Shown one piece after another: positions 61,222 to 64,000 of a stretch of DNA of 64,000 nucleotides (positions are counted from its first letter, which is position 1; the number at the start of each line of letters is the position of its first letter). Both the position numbers and the translations under genes were made by a program. The stretch comes from Takakia lepidozioides. Taxonomy: Eukaryota; Streptophyta; Takakiopsida; Takakiales; Takakiaceae. A model generated the notes under the pieces. The model searched no databases, was not told where the DNA came from, and was given only the letters and a program-made list of their open reading frames with translations. Where the stretch lies: NCBI GenBank assembly GCA_030704615.1, contig CM060732.1, positions 39,105,053-39,169,052 of the forward strand. The letters are read 5' to 3'.

Positions 61222-63139
61222 ATGTCGGGACAATCGCAGCGATTGAATGTGGTTCCCACCATAACCATGATGGGAATGGTGAAGTCCAGGCTGGTAGGGG
61301 CCACCAAGGGACACCAGTTGCTCAAAAAGAAGAGCGATGCACTCTCTATGCAGTTTAGGCAAATTCTGAAGCGGATCGTGGAAACAAAAGAGTCCATGGG
61401 AGATATCATGAAAGCCTCGGCTTTTGCATTGACGGAGGCCAAGTACACTGCCGGAGATAACATCAAGTATGTGGTTTTTGAGAATGTTGATACGGCGACA
61501 ATTAAAGTTAGGGCTAGGCAGGAGAACGTGGCGGGGGTGAAACTCCCAAAGTTTGAGCATTTCATTGAGGCTGGAGAGACGAAGAATGATTTGACGGGGC
61601 TGGCCAGGGGAGGACAACAGATCCAGCTATGTCGGTCTGCTTTCGTTAAAGCAGTTGAGGTGTTGGTGGAGTTGGCTTCCTTGCAGACATCTTTTCTAAC
61701 CCTCGATGAGGCTATTAAGACGACAAATCGGAGAGTCAATGCCCTGGAGAATGTGGTGAAGCCGAGATTGGAGAACACGATTCAGTACATCAAGGGCGAG
61801 CTTGATGAATTGGAACGGGAGGAGTTTTTCAGGTTGAAGAAGGTTCAGGCTTATAAGAAGAAAGAGGTGAGACCACTTCCACAGAACTTGTTTGGTGGTG
61901 GGAGTAAAGGTAGATTGGACAAACAGCGACATTCACAATCACACTGGGGAAGTATCAGTTCTAAAAATCATAAAAAATCGTACGCAGTTGCATTGCTCGC
62001 TTGGAAATATTTGCTGTTAGGGAGGTGATTGATGTGATCAGCTGCAATGGGATTCTTAATTCTACCTTTCCCGTAAGCTTTCAGTGATAAGGAATGTTGG
62101 CAGCATATGTGTGACTGTGGATGGTCATGCGGTTATGTGGCGACTCAATTAGGGTGACCAAGTTTCACCAAAGATTTCATGCGCCAGCTTTCTTTAGTGA
62201 CCCTCTGTCCTATCAAGGAAGTAGTCAAGCTGTGACAATCTGAGTATAATGAGTACATCTCTCTCTTTCTCTGTCTGGGTGTTGTTCAGCACTTTCTGGT
62301 TAAATATGAGCATACAGCATTTAGTATCCTACAGATTATCATGTATGGAGACTCTGTTAATCTTTTCCTAAGCATGCCTGAGTTTTCGTTAAGGCTTGAC
62401 AAAGCAGATGTGAACATCAAACAAGAGTAGATACCGAATGCATCCATGCTCAAATTTGAAGGTAGAGTAACTCTTTTTTCTATTTTCTTGTTGAAGTCAC
62501 CGCATATATTTGTAATGTTTATGTGCAAAATGGACTTTCCCTCCTCCTTGAATCTCTGACCATCCTTCCTTTCTTTCAGACAGAAGGCTGGGAAGTTTGC
62601 AGGCAGAGAGAAAATGATTAGTTTGCATGATTACACGGGCATATATTGGAGTTGGATGCATTTCTGTATATTTGTTCTTTATGTGCAGGAGAACTGTAAC
62701 AACTTCTCTGATGGGGATGTAATAGATAAATGTGGGCAGCTGCCCAGCTCTAATCTAATTGTTCCTCTTGTTTCTTGTCTGTTTGTAGGTGGATAAGCAG
62801 CTTGCAAGGAACAAGCTGGTGTTGGAGCAGGAGAGCCAAAGAGTCATTAGTGAACAAGGTGATGGTAGGTTGGGGCATCCTAGTGTTTCACTGGGCAACC
62901 CAGGCTCCAACATGCTGGGAGATAATGAAGATTCCGATATTCTACCTTTATGGTACTCTCTGCAAAACCATTTACTGTTGGTTCTGTTTGGGGGAGGGCG
63001 TCTCTCTCACTCACATGCACACATTTCTAGATATTTGCTGAACACTACTTGCAAGGGAAGTGGGTCTTATTTTATGCTGACTCATGATGCCTCTCTCTTT
63101 CTGAACACCATGGGATGTTCCTTTTCTGAATATATTTAA
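61222..63139 (+). CDS. VHA-D: V-type proton ATPase subunit D
   Basis: Subunit D is the central rotor shaft of V1 in the vacuolar proton pump, turning inside the A3B3 ring. Exon 1 (61222-61866, 215 codons) matches plant VHA-D almost throughout: RLNVVPTITMMGMVKSRL, GATKGHQLLKKKSDAL, AGVKLPKFEHFIEAGETKND, LTGLARGGQQIQ, VEVLVELASLQTSFLTLDEA and KGELDELEREEFFRLKKVQ. It ends with donor GTGAGA. Exon 2 begins at 62789 in phase (VDKQLARNKLVLEQESQRVI) and reaches a NEDSDIL sequence comparable to the family's C-terminal DSDI. From there either a splice near 62952 leads to an unseen exon, or the frame runs on to the stop at 63139. About 270 residues up to NEDSDIL agrees with the family (about 260). The C-terminal third is more diverged than usual. 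Confidence 0.85.
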
Positions 63140-63169
63140 CCAAAGTGTATACAGATAATACATGGTGTG

Positions 63170-63860
63170 CATAGGACAGGAAATAGTTGATAGATCAACA
63201 AGATGACATACCATGAGTTGTTAGTACAAGTGTTGCTGGTTTGATCCTGCATATGAACTTTGTTGAATTACCAGCTTCTAATATGTTCATAGTTCATCAC
63301 AAAAAACTCAGCATTATGGGGGATTATTGATGGAAAGCTTCTGTTGCGTGCTCTTGCAGATACTTTCTGATTTTACTGGAGACATCCTCTATCATGGCCA
63401 TCCAGTGAAGTGACCCACCATGTGTGCCCTCCTTCCTATTTCTCTAGATAGCACGCACAGAAGCACCCAATCTTTCTCTCTATATTTGTGACTGGCTTTT
63501 TCCTCCAATCTGCTCTTCCCCTGTTCCGACCAAATTGGACACATGGCAGAGGCTACATTGAATGAGTCTCGTGTTCAACGGAAGGAAGGTGCTGCTTGAC
63601 GAGGGTGTGCATTTGTGGGGTCTACATATGTGCTGCCCTTCATCAGGGTGATCAGGTTGGGTTCCAGGCATCACATTTACCATAGTGTTTATGAAGCTGC
63701 ACAGGACTACTGATAGCCAGTACCCTTGTACATATGTGCAATTTGCTATAGCAGTTTCAATGTTGCCTGTGGACTGTAGCCCTTCATCGGCCACTCCTGC
63801 CATGGTGTTGTCAGCAGCATTGACCTTGGAGGAACAAGGGAGGAAGAGGGCAGGTTGGTA
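63170..63860 (+). repeat. Dispersed repeat B (copy 2) downstream of VHA-D
   Basis: Colinear with 36210-36900 downstream of MED19 (shared ACATACCATGAGTTGTTAG-like start and a GGACTGTAG-CCTTCATCGG-like end). The 147-codon minus-strand frame across it has no recognised domain. 63861-64000 shows nothing further. Confidence 0.65.
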
Positions 63861-64000
63861 GGGAGAGATGATGTAAAATTGTGGCCGCAAGCCCAGTTTC
63901 AAGGAGCAAATAAAGAGAAACATGAAAAGAGAAGGTGTGCAGGGATGGGGGGGTATGTTGCTATGGACCTCTCTGCATCAAAAGTTCGTTCATAATTGTG

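Overview
The window is nuclear DNA from a land plant. The genes have many introns with GT-AG boundaries (and one GC-AG). They include a CYP98-type P450, a PLS-class PPR protein and plant-type SKL2, MED19 and PAM16. Introns reach about 1.3 kb, and much of the space between genes is decayed transposon sequence. That, with the protein character, suggests a seed-free plant (lycophyte or fern) rather than a flowering plant. This lineage guess is inference; no organism was identified.

Layout. 1-2.5 kb: remains of a PIF/Harbinger transposase and a LINE reverse transcriptase. 3.4-6.3 kb: a hairpin and unassigned coiled-coil fragments. 6.4-12.7 kb: a broken, intron-containing SMC3 copy interrupted by a Ty3/gypsy fragment and a LINE 3' end. 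14.3-20.3 kb: CCT8 (13 exons, intact). 21.9-24.0 kb: CYP98 (3 exons, intact). 24.9-26.6 kb: a DPB4/POLE3-like histone-fold gene (3 exons). 29.5-33.1 kb (minus): SKL2 (8 exons). It is head to head with MED19 (33.6-36.0 kb, 5 exons), with 478 bp between start codons. 37.7-40.1 kb (minus): an intronless PPR gene. 43.4-48.3 kb: a very large inverted-repeat (foldback) structure. 48.4-56 kb: repeats and an orphan reading frame split by a stop codon. 56.5-59.6 kb (minus): PAM16 (4 exons). 61.2-63.1 kb: V-ATPase subunit D.

The intact genes are unlinked housekeeping functions (cytosolic folding, DNA replication, transcription, mitochondrial import, vacuolar acidification) plus one phenolic-pathway enzyme. 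Nothing suggests a gene cluster. Exon boundaries were set by eye from splice consensus, phase continuity and remembered family sequences; the phases sum correctly for CCT8, CYP98, DPB4, SKL2, MED19 and PAM16.

The most unusual object is the foldback structure at about 43.4-48.3 kb. Its two arms of about 2 kb carry some 28 degenerate copies of a unit centred on the near-palindrome GATGGCGTTGACGCCATC, in one orientation on the left and the opposite orientation on the right, around a unique centre of about 0.4 kb. A tRNA-derived SINE family (four copies), a LINE family of short 3'-end copies (one with a perfect 15-bp target duplication inside a CCT8 intron), and a dispersed repeat whose inner segment is flipped between two copies are also worth attention.
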